From Leucothrix mucor DSM 2157 (lineage in GTDB: Bacteria; Pseudomonadota; Gammaproteobacteria; Thiotrichales; Thiotrichaceae): DNA of 64,000 bases. The translations under genes and the position numbers were made by a program. Shown piece by piece: positions 1-7,161 of this stretch. The stretch is from assembly GCF_000419525.1 (NCBI RefSeq), contig NZ_ATTE01000001.1, positions 4,648,501 to 4,712,500 on the forward strand, given 5' to 3'. Within the stretch, counting starts at the first letter, position 1. Every line of letters begins with the position of its first letter. The notes beneath the pieces are model-generated. The model saw only the letters and a program-made list of their open reading frames with translations. It was not told the origin of the DNA and did not search any database.

Positions 1-860
1 GCATTCGAGCTAGGCATCGCAAAGTTATGATGTAAGCCCATATTAATGCGGTAAATCGCAATGCCCATTACCGTGATAATTGGCACCATAATCCACAGCG
101 AAACGGCTGCATCCCGATCAATACCGTTGGATAACATATCGCGAAAGCCCAATACCAGCGAGATCACTGCCATTACGGTGGCGATAGTCAGAAATAAAAT
201 CGCGAAAATAATGCCGATGCCTGAGGTAACAAGCGTATGGCTCATCGCGCCAGCGGCTGAGAAGCCCACGCCGACCATCGCAAAGGCAAACACTGATAAC
301 AGCTGGCTTAAGCTATTGTTTTTACGGGTATCGAAGTTACCTTGTGACAATAAGCGAGAAATAAAATTACCGTATAAGATCAGCGCATAAACACCAATTG
401 CAGCAAAAGCCAGTAGCGCGCCTGGGAATAGGTATTCAACGATCGTCCATAAGCTCGGTACAAATAATGCACCCACAATAAACGCCACATTCACCGACAT
501 TGCATAGGTTAGCGGAATAGCCATTAACTGTACTTCGCCATTGCTGGCAAACAGGGCTTTATGGGCCTCAGTTGTCTTGAACGCCTTGTACTCTTGGATA
601 TTCCAAACCAGCAAACGAACGTGCAAAACACTAAAGACAATAATGCCAATAATCGCGGCCACGATCATGCCAATTTGCCATATATTGCCGGTCTGAACCA
701 GCGACATCAGCGTGTCAAAGGTGGGTATTGGTGCGGATGTGTGGGGTGTCATAAACATCAAATACATAAAAAATGAAACCACCAAGCCGCCTGCGCCCAG
801 CGCTGCCAGAAAGTACATCGGGGAATATTTTTCACCCATGTGTTTGTTTAATGCGAACAT
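1..860 (-). CDS. Multi-pass membrane protein, SLAC1/TDT-like (partial)
   Basis: The frame runs off the left edge, so only about 286 N-terminal residues are visible. I chose the ATG ending at 860 because GGAGG lies 8 bases upstream; an in-frame ATG at 875 would itself contain that site. The visible part has seven long hydrophobic segments separated by short polar loops, the first at about residues 15-36 and the second at 57-79. A GLHHNF stretch follows the last one. This layout suits a channel or transporter of the tellurite-resistance/dicarboxylate (SLAC1-like) superfamily, but I cannot name the subfamily or substrate. It is divergent from the LuxR-type gene. An FNR-like site upstream, with a -10-like TACACT at the usual class II distance, hints at oxygen control. 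The protein call is sure only at the level of integral membrane protein. Confidence 0.6.
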   Translation of the reverse strand, partial: MFALNKHMGEKYSPMYFLAALGAGGLVVSFFMYLMFMTPHTSAPIPTFDTLMSLVQTGNIWQIGMIVAAIIGIIVFSVLHVRLLVWNIQEYKAFKTTEAHKALFASNGEVQLMAIPLTYAMSVNVAFIVGALFVPSLWTIVEYLFPGALLAFAAIGVYALILYGNFISRLLSQGNFDTRKNNSLSQLLSVFAFAMVGVGFSAAGAMSHTLVTSGIGIIFAILFLTIATVMAVISLVLGFRDMLSNGIDRDAAVSLWIMVPIITVMGIAIYRINMGLHHNFAMPSSN

Positions 861-921
861 CTCTTCGTCCTCCATTAGGTTTGTCATAGGTTTAGTGTAT
901 TAGTAAGTGCTAATATTTAAA

Positions 922-942
922 TTGATATTTCTCAATCGAGAA
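922..942. promoter_or_regulatory. FNR-like box overlapping a second palindrome
   Basis: TTGAT-ATTT-CTCAA (922-935) differs by one base from the FNR/ANR consensus TTGAT-N4-ATCAA. On the minus strand a TACACT (899-894) is centred 32 bases from the box centre, the spacing of a class II FNR promoter, which would serve the leftmost gene. Overlapping it is TTCTC-AATC-GAGAA (929-942), a perfect 5-base inverted repeat that could bind another regulator. No good -10 sits at the matching distance on the plus strand. Confidence 0.4.
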
Positions 943-1035
943 GTCTGCCAGCGAATTGGCTAACAATTTTGCATTAGGAGAGGGGGCTGCTATAGTCCGG
1001 ACAGCTCAAAAATACTCAATTCAGGGAATGATGTT

Positions 1036-1542
1036 GTGATGAACTTTCGCCTCCAAGAGCTCTTTTTTATTGTTCTGCTAACTGTGACTGCGCTGATGAA
1101 TATCGCTGATTTTATTGGTGATTATCGGGAGCAGTCTCCTGCGTGGCATTTGTTTCAAGAAGCGTTTGTGGTGATTGCTTCGGTGGGCGGTATTGCGTAT
1201 TTGCTGTGGGAAGTGATGCTGCGCCGTCGTGAAATTGAGCAAATCAAACAGCAGCTGCAACAGGCCAATACTCGCTTATCAGCCTCAAACGAAAAACTCA
1301 AAGGCGTGCAGCAGTCATATCGCGAAGTGATTCAGCAACAATTGACGGATTGGGCGCTAACGCCCAGCGAGCGCGACGTGGCTATGCTATTACTCAAAGG
1401 GCTAAGCTTTGAGGAAATCGCCGGTGTGTGGGAGACCAAAGAAAAGACCGTACGCCAACAAGCTTCAATGATCTATCGCAAGTCCGGTTTAAATGGTCGA
1501 CATGAATTTGCCGCTTGGTTTTTTGAAGACTTCTTACAGTAA
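1036..1542 (+). CDS. Membrane-anchored LuxR-type HTH regulator
   Basis: A 168-residue protein with two predicted membrane segments (about residues 8-30 and 43-62), a charged coiled-coil stretch (about 63-105) and a C-terminal LuxR/GerE helix-turn-helix (about 110-168, beginning LTPSERDVAMLLLKG). The HTH contains the usual sequence of a scanning helix, IAGVWETKEKTV, and a following YRKSGLNGR. The regulator would therefore bind DNA while fixed in the inner membrane. The start is GTG at 1036 (AGGGA 8 bases upstream); ATG at 1039 is equally possible. It stands 18 bases before the VIT-family gene and may be cotranscribed with it. No receiver or ligand-binding domain is seen. Confidence 0.75.
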   Translation: MMNFRLQELFFIVLLTVTALMNIADFIGDYREQSPAWHLFQEAFVVIASVGGIAYLLWEVMLRRREIEQIKQQLQQANTRLSASNEKLKGVQQSYREVIQQQLTDWALTPSERDVAMLLLKGLSFEEIAGVWETKEKTVRQQASMIYRKSGLNGRHEFAAWFFEDFLQ

Positions 1543-1560
1543 CGAGCAAAGGCCACTTTT

Positions 1561-2240
1561 ATGCGGAAAAAAGAAAAGCATTATTCCAATCGGGTTGGCT
1601 GGTTACGGGCTGCAGTATTGGGGGCGAATGACGGCATTGTCTCGACCGCGAGTTTGATTTTAGGCGTGGCCGCGGCAGAGGCCGGCTCTTCGGGAGTCTT
1701 GGTTGCCGGCGTGGCGGGATTAGTGGCTGGCGCTATGTCGATGGCCGCCGGTGAATATGTGTCTGTTAGCTCACAAGCTGATACGGAGTCGGCTGATTTG
1801 GCACGTGAGAAGCAAGAGCTGATTGATGAGCCGGAATATGAGCACGAAGAGCTAGCTGCGATTTATGTGGAGCGCGGCTTAACCCCAGAGTTGGCTGCCG
1901 AGGTGGCGGTGCAATTGATGGACTATCTGCCCATGCTCGTGACGAGTTAGGAATTACCGATACGGTCGCAGCCAATCCCATTCAGGCGGCGGTTACCTCC
2001 GCACTGACTTTTTCAGTGGGGGCGGCATTGCCATTGTTAGTGGTGTTGCTCGCGCCTGAGTCTTACTTGATGTGGGGTGTTGCGGGCAGTTCGCTGGTGT
2101 TTTTAGCCTTGCTTGGAGTGTTGTCCGCGAAAGCGGGTGGTGCTTCGGTATTAAAAGCGGCGATTCGCGTGACGTTTTGGGGTGGTTTAGCGATGGCGCT
2201 GACCGCTGGAGTGGGTTCGTTATTTGGTGTGGCAGCCTAA
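1561..2240 (+). pseudogene. VIT1/CCC1-family iron/manganese transporter, frameshifted
   Basis: The first frame (1561-1950) gives a VIT-family N-terminus (GANDGIVSTASLILGVA, then AGAMSMAAGEYVSVSSQ) up to about residue 121. It then leaves homology as YLPMLVTS and stops. The family sequence resumes in another frame at about 1929 as AHARDELGIT and continues to 2240 through two further membrane segments. Compared with the usual family pattern, a few residues plus one base or so are missing near 1921-1930. Members of this family move iron or manganese across membranes, into vacuoles in plants and yeast. As written the gene is split in two and the first product lacks the last membrane helices. There is no slippery run, so this is either a real mutation or a sequencing error. 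Confidence 0.8.
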
Positions 2241-2271
2241 GCAACGCGAGGTGCCTAGGCTACCAGATTAT

Positions 2272-2796
2272 TTAAACCGAGCGCTTACCTGTAATCATGG
2301 TGCGAATCAGTGGGATGCCGGTAAAGCGTCCCATAACAATCACCGCAGCCACATGGATTACCACCAAAATCATGGTGAGATTGGCGCTAATCTCGTGAAT
2401 CTCTTCGACCTCATCTGAGCCCCAGAACATCTCCCAGGTCAGCATCCAGCCGCTTATTGATACGATTGCTAGCATCAGCATAAGGGCAATCACCATGGCG
2501 CCGCCCAGAGGGTTGTGGCCTTCGCTGCGGTCGATATGGCCTTGCTGTAAGTCCGTAAGGTGAACTTTCACCCGAGTAGGGGTCGGGAAAAAGCGACTGA
2601 AGCGGGCATTGTGCGGGCCAATAAATCCCCAGATAATACGCAGGGCTAACAATCCACCCAGAAAATAACCCACCCATTCGTGCGGTGGGTCACCTCCTTC
2701 CAGCACCCAGAAATCCAGTAAAAAAGCACCTGCTACCGACCAGTGAAACAGGCGGACGAATCGATCCCAAATTGTGATTTCCTGAGTGCCAGGCAT
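2272..2796 (-). CDS. Cytochrome b561-type di-haem membrane protein
   Basis: A 174-residue protein with four membrane helices and the WDRFVRLFHW opening typical of bacterial cytochrome b561/Ni-Fe-hydrogenase type b cytochromes. Candidate haem-ligand histidines are in LFHW (about residue 18), PPHEW (about 39), EEIHEIS and ILVVIHVAA. Such proteins pass electrons between the quinone pool and periplasmic partners. It is preceded by the PepSY gene with a 2-base gap, so the pair is almost certainly one operon; cytochrome b561 and PepSY proteins are commonly adjacent. It ends 31 bases from the convergent VIT-family gene. Confidence 0.88.
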   Translation of the reverse strand: MPGTQEITIWDRFVRLFHWSVAGAFLLDFWVLEGGDPPHEWVGYFLGGLLALRIIWGFIGPHNARFSRFFPTPTRVKVHLTDLQQGHIDRSEGHNPLGGAMVIALMLMLAIVSISGWMLTWEMFWGSDEVEEIHEISANLTMILVVIHVAAVIVMGRFTGIPLIRTMITGKRSV

Positions 2797-2798
2797 GA

Positions 2799-3101
2799 TT
2801 AGTCCTCGATTTTTTGCTTAACGATATCGCCAGTTACAGGATGGAAGTAGATCTCTGTTTTGACACGCTCATCAACATTGTCTTCTGACTTTGGCGCAGT
2901 GCCGTAGATTTCATAGCAGTTGCCGCTGGTGACTTTGAACTTATACATAGTGAAGCCGTAGTCATTAACGATTTTCTTTTGCATGTCCATTTCGCTCATC
3001 CAGTTTTCCTGTGGCTCACTGGTGCAGTCTGGTCCGGCAATAGCGGCTGTTGAAGCAAAAGTAGCGGCGATGATCAGGCTTGAGAGTGTTAGCTTACGCA
3101 T
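2799..3101 (-). CDS. Periplasmic PepSY-domain protein
   Basis: A 100-residue protein with a clear Sec signal peptide (MRKLTLSS..., cleavage likely after AIA at about residue 22). One PepSY-like unit fills the rest: an amphipathic KKIVNDYGF helix, then strands carrying YEIYG and a terminal EIYFHPVTGDIV. Two cysteines (CTSEP and GNCYEIYG) could form a disulfide in the periplasm. PepSY domains are small binding or inhibitory modules, and next to cytochrome b561 they are thought to act in redox or metal-related systems. The gene is first in a two-gene operon. Three repeats of GGGCA-NN-TGTC lie 100-160 bases upstream. Confidence 0.85.
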   Translation of the reverse strand: MRKLTLSSLIIAATFASTAAIAGPDCTSEPQENWMSEMDMQKKIVNDYGFTMYKFKVTSGNCYEIYGTAPKSEDNVDERVKTEIYFHPVTGDIVKQKIED

Positions 3102-3202
3102 GGTTGTTTCCTTTTATGTTGGATAATTCGCCATCGGTGGCGTAGTCGAATTTTGACAGTCGCAGGAGATTGAAAACAGTGGAGGAATGGCGTACGTGCA
3201 TT

Positions 3203-3261
3203 GGGCAAATGTCGGCTTAGGGCATTTGTCCCAGAGGCTATTTGGCTATGGGGCATCTGTC
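3203..3261 (+). promoter_or_regulatory. Three GGGCANNTGTC direct repeats (possible operator)
   Basis: The motif GGGCA-NN-TGTC occurs three times on the plus strand: 3203-3213 (AA), 3220-3230 (TT) and 3251-3261 (TC). The middle copy extends to GGGCATTTGTCCC, and the first and second copies can also pair as an imperfect hairpin. They lie in the 243-base gap between the divergent PepSY gene (start 3101) and the hybrid kinase (start 3345), so a bound regulator could control either. A separate short palindrome, CGCCA-TCGG-TGGCG, is at 3129-3142. The regulator is not known. Confidence 0.4.
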
Positions 3262-3344
3262 TTATGCTGCTTAATTTATGCTTTTTACAAAGTCAGTGAT
3301 TTCCGATAACCTGTTACACTTGTGGCTTGTTATGTGGCGGTTGA

Positions 3345-5702
3345 ATGATGCTAAAAGTGTTGCTGGTATTACTGTTGCTCATGCCTTCTATGCTTTCAGC
3401 AGACGATGCAGCAGTTCCAGCCTTGGTATTAGGCGACCAGCAAACAGTATTCTCCGGCTCACCACACGCCAGTTTTTTGGAAGACCCTTCCCGAGCGCTC
3501 ACTCTGAGCGATGTGTTATCTCCAGCTTACGCTTCCCAGTTCTCCCTAAACCAAAAGCGCGTTCTAAACTTCGGGCGCTCGCAATCTGCTTGGTGGGTGA
3601 AGTTACGCATTGTCGACCGTTCCTCACAAAAGTGGTATCTGCGACTAAGCGCCATGATGGGGGAAGACTTTGATTTATATGCCTTGCCGGTTGCGGAGTC
3701 CGGTGCAGAATCGGTGAGCGTTGCTGATGTTGTCACAGCAAAATATTTTACGCGGCTGGATGATTTTAGACGCTACGCATGGTCTGTTAACTTACCGGAA
3801 AATCAAGCAATTGACCTGTATATGCGGGCAACTAACGGGAGTTCCATCGTTGTTGTCCCCGTCGAGTTCGTTAATTCCGATGTAATGATCGCCACGAGTA
3901 ATCAAAATTATCGCTTATACGGAGCCGTCTACATTGGCATTCTGGTGATCGCGATCTACCAGTTTTTTATGTTTCTCATTCTGCACGAAAGCACTTATCT
4001 GGCGCTTACGATTAGTGCTTTGGGCTCGCTGATTACCACGCATAACTCCAATCCGGTGTTTGAAAGCCTAAGTATTTTTGGGGATACCGGTAGCTATTTT
4101 TTCCTGACGCCCTTATTGATTGCAGGCGCGGCAACCTTGGTTTACACCCGCAATATTTTAAGCATCGACAGCATCAGCATGCCCAAGATTAATAGCACAT
4201 TTAATCTGATGATTGCGATCTCGATTGGCTTAATATTTATCACCGGTGCGAACCCTGACTTTGCCACAGTTGTATTAATGCTCGGCGCATTGTTATTGCC
4301 ATTTATTGCAGGGGTGAGTCTTTATATTGCAGTCAAAAAGCGCTCCAGCGTAGCGGCCTATTTCTTCTTAATCTTTATGATTCCGCTACTGGTGAACTTG
4401 ATTAATCTGTACGTGATTGTTGTCACACCCGATGAGCGTGATGCCTCAACCGACACTTATAGCATGGTAGCAACGCTAGGCTTTATGCTGTCATTGGCGA
4501 TCGTTCATGCCTGGAAAGCACGGATTGAGCGGGATAAATTGCGATTGATTGAAGCCTCTGCCAAAGCCAAAGATGACTTCCTCGCCGTCATGAGCCATGA
4601 ATTACGCACGCCGATGAATGCCATCGTTGGTTTAGGTGCGCTACTCAAGCTCAGTGATCTGAATAAAACACAAGCCGAATATGTCGAGAAACTCGGTTTA
4701 GCCTCCGGCTATATGATGCAACTGATCAGCAACGTATTGGATTTTGCCAAGGTGAAAAATAAGCGCTTTGAATTGGCACATGAAGCCTTTAGCTTGGATG
4801 TCGCCTTACGCGCTATCCGCAATATTGTGTCTCAGACCGCAGAGCAGAAAGACTTGGCGTTAGAGTTTGAAAGTGATGATTTAAGCAATATCAATGTGAT
4901 GGGCGATCGCGGTCACTTATCACAAGTGCTAATCAATTTGCTGGTTAACAGCATTAAATACACCGAAGAGGGCAGCATCCGTTTTGTGGTGGAGAAGCTG
5001 CCCTCCGGTTCTGATGATGAGTTGCGGGTTAAATTTAGTGTAAGCGATACCGGTATCGGTATCAGCGAGGAAGATCAGCAGTATTTATTTGATGCTTACC
5101 GACAAGTAAAGGGCGAGGGCGCAGGCTCCAAAGAAGGAGCGGGACTTGGCTTGTCGATCAGCCAAAGTCTGGTCGAACAGATGGGGGGCAATTTGCAGGT
5201 TGAAAGTACTCTCGGAGAAGGCAGTTGCTTCTTTTTCGAGCTGATATTTGAAATCACCAATGAGTCGGTCACTCCTGAGCTGGAAGCCTTTGAGTTATCT
5301 GACTTTGCGCTACCCAAAGGCGTACAGATCTTATTAACCGATGACTCTTTATTGAATCGCTATGTCGGCTCTGAAATGATTCAAAATCTGGGCGGTGATG
5401 TGACTTTGGCCTCTAGCGGCGAAAGTGCCACGCTTCTGCTCCAACAGCGCACTTTTGATGTGGTGTTGATGGATATTAATTTACCGGGCCGGGATGGTTT
5501 GGAGATTAGCCGCTGGATACGCAAAAATGCATTAGATCCAACGGTGCCGATTATTGCGCTGACTGCCCATGAGTCAGCGGAAGTTCGACAGCAATGTGAA
5601 GACGCTGGCATGGATGACTTTTTGACGAAGCCGTTTGAATATCAGGATCTGTATCTGGTAATTCGTAAGGCCTTAGACCGGCCGGTCATTAAGCAATCGT
5701 AA
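3345..5702 (+). CDS. Hybrid sensor histidine kinase (7TMR-DISM, HisKA, HATPase, REC)
   Basis: A 785-residue protein. Order of parts: signal peptide (1-19); periplasmic 7TMR-DISMED2-like sensor (about 30-185); a seven-helix 7TMR-DISM membrane region (about 195-390); HisKA with the H-box MSHELRTPMN (His about 418); HATPase with N-box LVNSIKYTEEG, DTGIGIS and GAGLGLSIS; and a C-terminal receiver with LTDDSLLN, VLMDINLPGRDG (phospho-Asp about 710) and the TKPF lysine. It would sense a periplasmic ligand, probably a carbohydrate-like or other small molecule, and phosphorylate its own receiver. There is no separate response regulator or phosphotransfer gene beside it, so its output partner is unknown. 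The gene is complete and looks functional. Confidence 0.93.
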   Translation: MMLKVLLVLLLLMPSMLSADDAAVPALVLGDQQTVFSGSPHASFLEDPSRALTLSDVLSPAYASQFSLNQKRVLNFGRSQSAWWVKLRIVDRSSQKWYLRLSAMMGEDFDLYALPVAESGAESVSVADVVTAKYFTRLDDFRRYAWSVNLPENQAIDLYMRATNGSSIVVVPVEFVNSDVMIATSNQNYRLYGAVYIGILVIAIYQFFMFLILHESTYLALTISALGSLITTHNSNPVFESLSIFGDTGSYFFLTPLLIAGAATLVYTRNILSIDSISMPKINSTFNLMIAISIGLIFITGANPDFATVVLMLGALLLPFIAGVSLYIAVKKRSSVAAYFFLIFMIPLLVNLINLYVIVVTPDERDASTDTYSMVATLGFMLSLAIVHAWKARIERDKLRLIEASAKAKDDFLAVMSHELRTPMNAIVGLGALLKLSDLNKTQAEYVEKLGLASGYMMQLISNVLDFAKVKNKRFELAHEAFSLDVALRAIRNIVSQTAEQKDLALEFESDDLSNINVMGDRGHLSQVLINLLVNSIKYTEEGSIRFVVEKLPSGSDDELRVKFSVSDTGIGISEEDQQYLFDAYRQVKGEGAGSKEGAGLGLSISQSLVEQMGGNLQVESTLGEGSCFFFELIFEITNESVTPELEAFELSDFALPKGVQILLTDDSLLNRYVGSEMIQNLGGDVTLASSGESATLLLQQRTFDVVLMDINLPGRDGLEISRWIRKNALDPTVPIIALTAHESAEVRQQCEDAGMDDFLTKPFEYQDLYLVIRKALDRPVIKQS

Positions 5703-5781
5703 AGGCATGTAAATTCAATATTCTGGCCAATGTATTTGCCTTATGCTTGAACTATTTACTAGCTAATCGAACGGACTCCTC

Positions 5782-6384
5782 ATGTCTTTTATTAAATCAC
5801 TACTTGGCTCGCGCTACCTGCTTTGGGTAATACTGGCCATTCCCTCATTCGGCTTTGTCTCTGGCTTGATCAGCGAAGCGGCTTCGGTACATGGCTTGCT
5901 GCACCCAACGGGTGAATTTGCCGCACGATTTATGATTATTGCGATGCTGGCAACGCCATTGCGTTTATTGTTCCCCACTCAAAAATGGACGATGTGGCTA
6001 GTGCGCAATCGTCGTTATTTTGGCGTCGCGGCCTTTATGTATGCGGCCTTTCATACCGTGCTTTATGTGCTGGATATGGGCGCGCTCCAGGGCATGCTGG
6101 ATGAATTCTTTAAGTTGGGTATTTGGACTGGCTGGTTGGCATTCTTTATCTTTATTCCGCTGGCGATTACCTCAAACGATGCTTCAGTGAAAGCCTTGCG
6201 CCAAAAGTGGAAGCCGCTACAGCGTTGGGTTTATCCGGCTGCAGTGCTCACATTGGCTCACTGGATATTTGTTGAGAATAATGTGGGGCCTGCGATGGTG
6301 CACTTTGTGCCATTGGCATTGTTGGAAATCTACCGCGTTTGGCTCCAAAAGTTTCGCAAGCCAAAGCAGGTGGCTACCGCTTAA
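5782..6384 (+). CDS. MsrQ-like ferric-reductase-type haem membrane protein
   Basis: A 200-residue protein with about six membrane helices of the ferric reductase-like transmembrane domain (YedZ/MsrQ group). His91 (MYAAFHTVLY), His160 (LTLAHWIF) and His173 (MVHFV) fall where MsrQ haem ligands are expected. MsrQ passes electrons from the quinol pool to MsrP, which repairs oxidised methionine in periplasmic proteins. The usual msrP partner is not adjacent on either side, so the electron acceptor here is open. It is monocistronic as far as can be seen and converges with the FNR-type regulator gene (no intergenic gap). The assignment to the family is firm; the exact role is not. Confidence 0.8.
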   Translation: MSFIKSLLGSRYLLWVILAIPSFGFVSGLISEAASVHGLLHPTGEFAARFMIIAMLATPLRLLFPTQKWTMWLVRNRRYFGVAAFMYAAFHTVLYVLDMGALQGMLDEFFKLGIWTGWLAFFIFIPLAITSNDASVKALRQKWKPLQRWVYPAAVLTLAHWIFVENNVGPAMVHFVPLALLEIYRVWLQKFRKPKQVATA

Positions 6385-7098
6385 TTACAAGCCACGTGCT
6401 GAAGTACAAACCGCCTTTTTTAATCCCTCAGGGTCTGTTAGCTGAATGGTGTTGCGCGTATCCTGAATAAGGCCTTTGCGCTTCCAATCTGATAAGAAGC
6501 GGCTGACTGTTTCGACGGTCAGCCCTAATAGCTCCGCAATCTCAGAGCGCGACAGTGGCAAATCAATCCATTGTCCGGGCTGATTATCTTTGCACCACTT
6601 CAATAAGAAACTTGCCAAACGCTCGGGTGCTTTTTTTGCGCCAAGGTCCAGCAGCATATTTTCCGCGGCACGTAATCCCTGTATCCAACCCTGCATCATG
6701 GCTTTATCCACTTCCGGACTGGTGGCGCGAATTCGCTCCAAATCTTTCATGGGGAGCTTACAAATTTCAATATCGGTGAGGGCCAAGGCGGTTTGGTTAT
6801 AGTCTTCGCCGGCTAACCCATCAAAACCAAACAGCTCGCCATGGCCAATAATGCGCACGATTTGGGTGCGGCCATCAGCCAATGACTTGGTTAATTTGAC
6901 GAGCCCTTTACGTAAAGTATAGGCGTGTGCAGCGGCATCGCCTTCAATGTAAATGTTCTCATTGTGCGTTAATGTGATGACAGATGTGCGGAAATCTTGG
7001 ATAACGTTCGGTAAGTCCGCTTCTGGAATGCCGGAGAAAATACTGCGATAACGGATGGGGCAGGTCTGGCAATTGCCTTTACCTTGAAGTTTTGCCAT
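6385..7098 (-). CDS. Crp/Fnr-family transcription regulator with FNR-type DNA recognition
   Basis: A 237-residue protein with an N-terminal cyclic-nucleotide-type effector fold (about 20-130), a dimerisation helix and a C-terminal winged HTH. The recognition helix reads TVETVSRFL; E-x-x-S-R is the FNR signature that reads TTGAT-N4-ATCAA. The N-terminus has Cys10 and Cys13 (CQTC), and Cys113 lies in the effector domain. The position matching the third N-terminal FNR cluster ligand (C-x2-C-x5-C) is Ser19, so a standard four-cysteine [4Fe-4S] site is not present. It lies 63 bases after cydC in the same direction, and a fitting target box sits upstream of cydA. It may control the cyd and N-ATPase operons. 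Another effector such as NO, haem or thiol state is possible. Confidence 0.85.
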   Translation of the reverse strand: MAKLQGKGNCQTCPIRYRSIFSGIPEADLPNVIQDFRTSVITLTHNENIYIEGDAAAHAYTLRKGLVKLTKSLADGRTQIVRIIGHGELFGFDGLAGEDYNQTALALTDIEICKLPMKDLERIRATSPEVDKAMMQGWIQGLRAAENMLLDLGAKKAPERLASFLLKWCKDNQPGQWIDLPLSRSEIAELLGLTVETVSRFLSDWKRKGLIQDTRNTIQLTDPEGLKKAVCTSARGL

Positions 7099-7161
7099 GT
7101 TATCCCAGACTCCTCACGCATGCGCGCAAATTACATAAATTGAGTCTTAGAATAATCTAGT

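Noticed and set aside
2016-2240. Independent small membrane protein gene
   Set aside because: Its sequence is the missing C-terminal part of the VIT-family protein and continues upstream to AHARDELG without a start codon or ribosome site.
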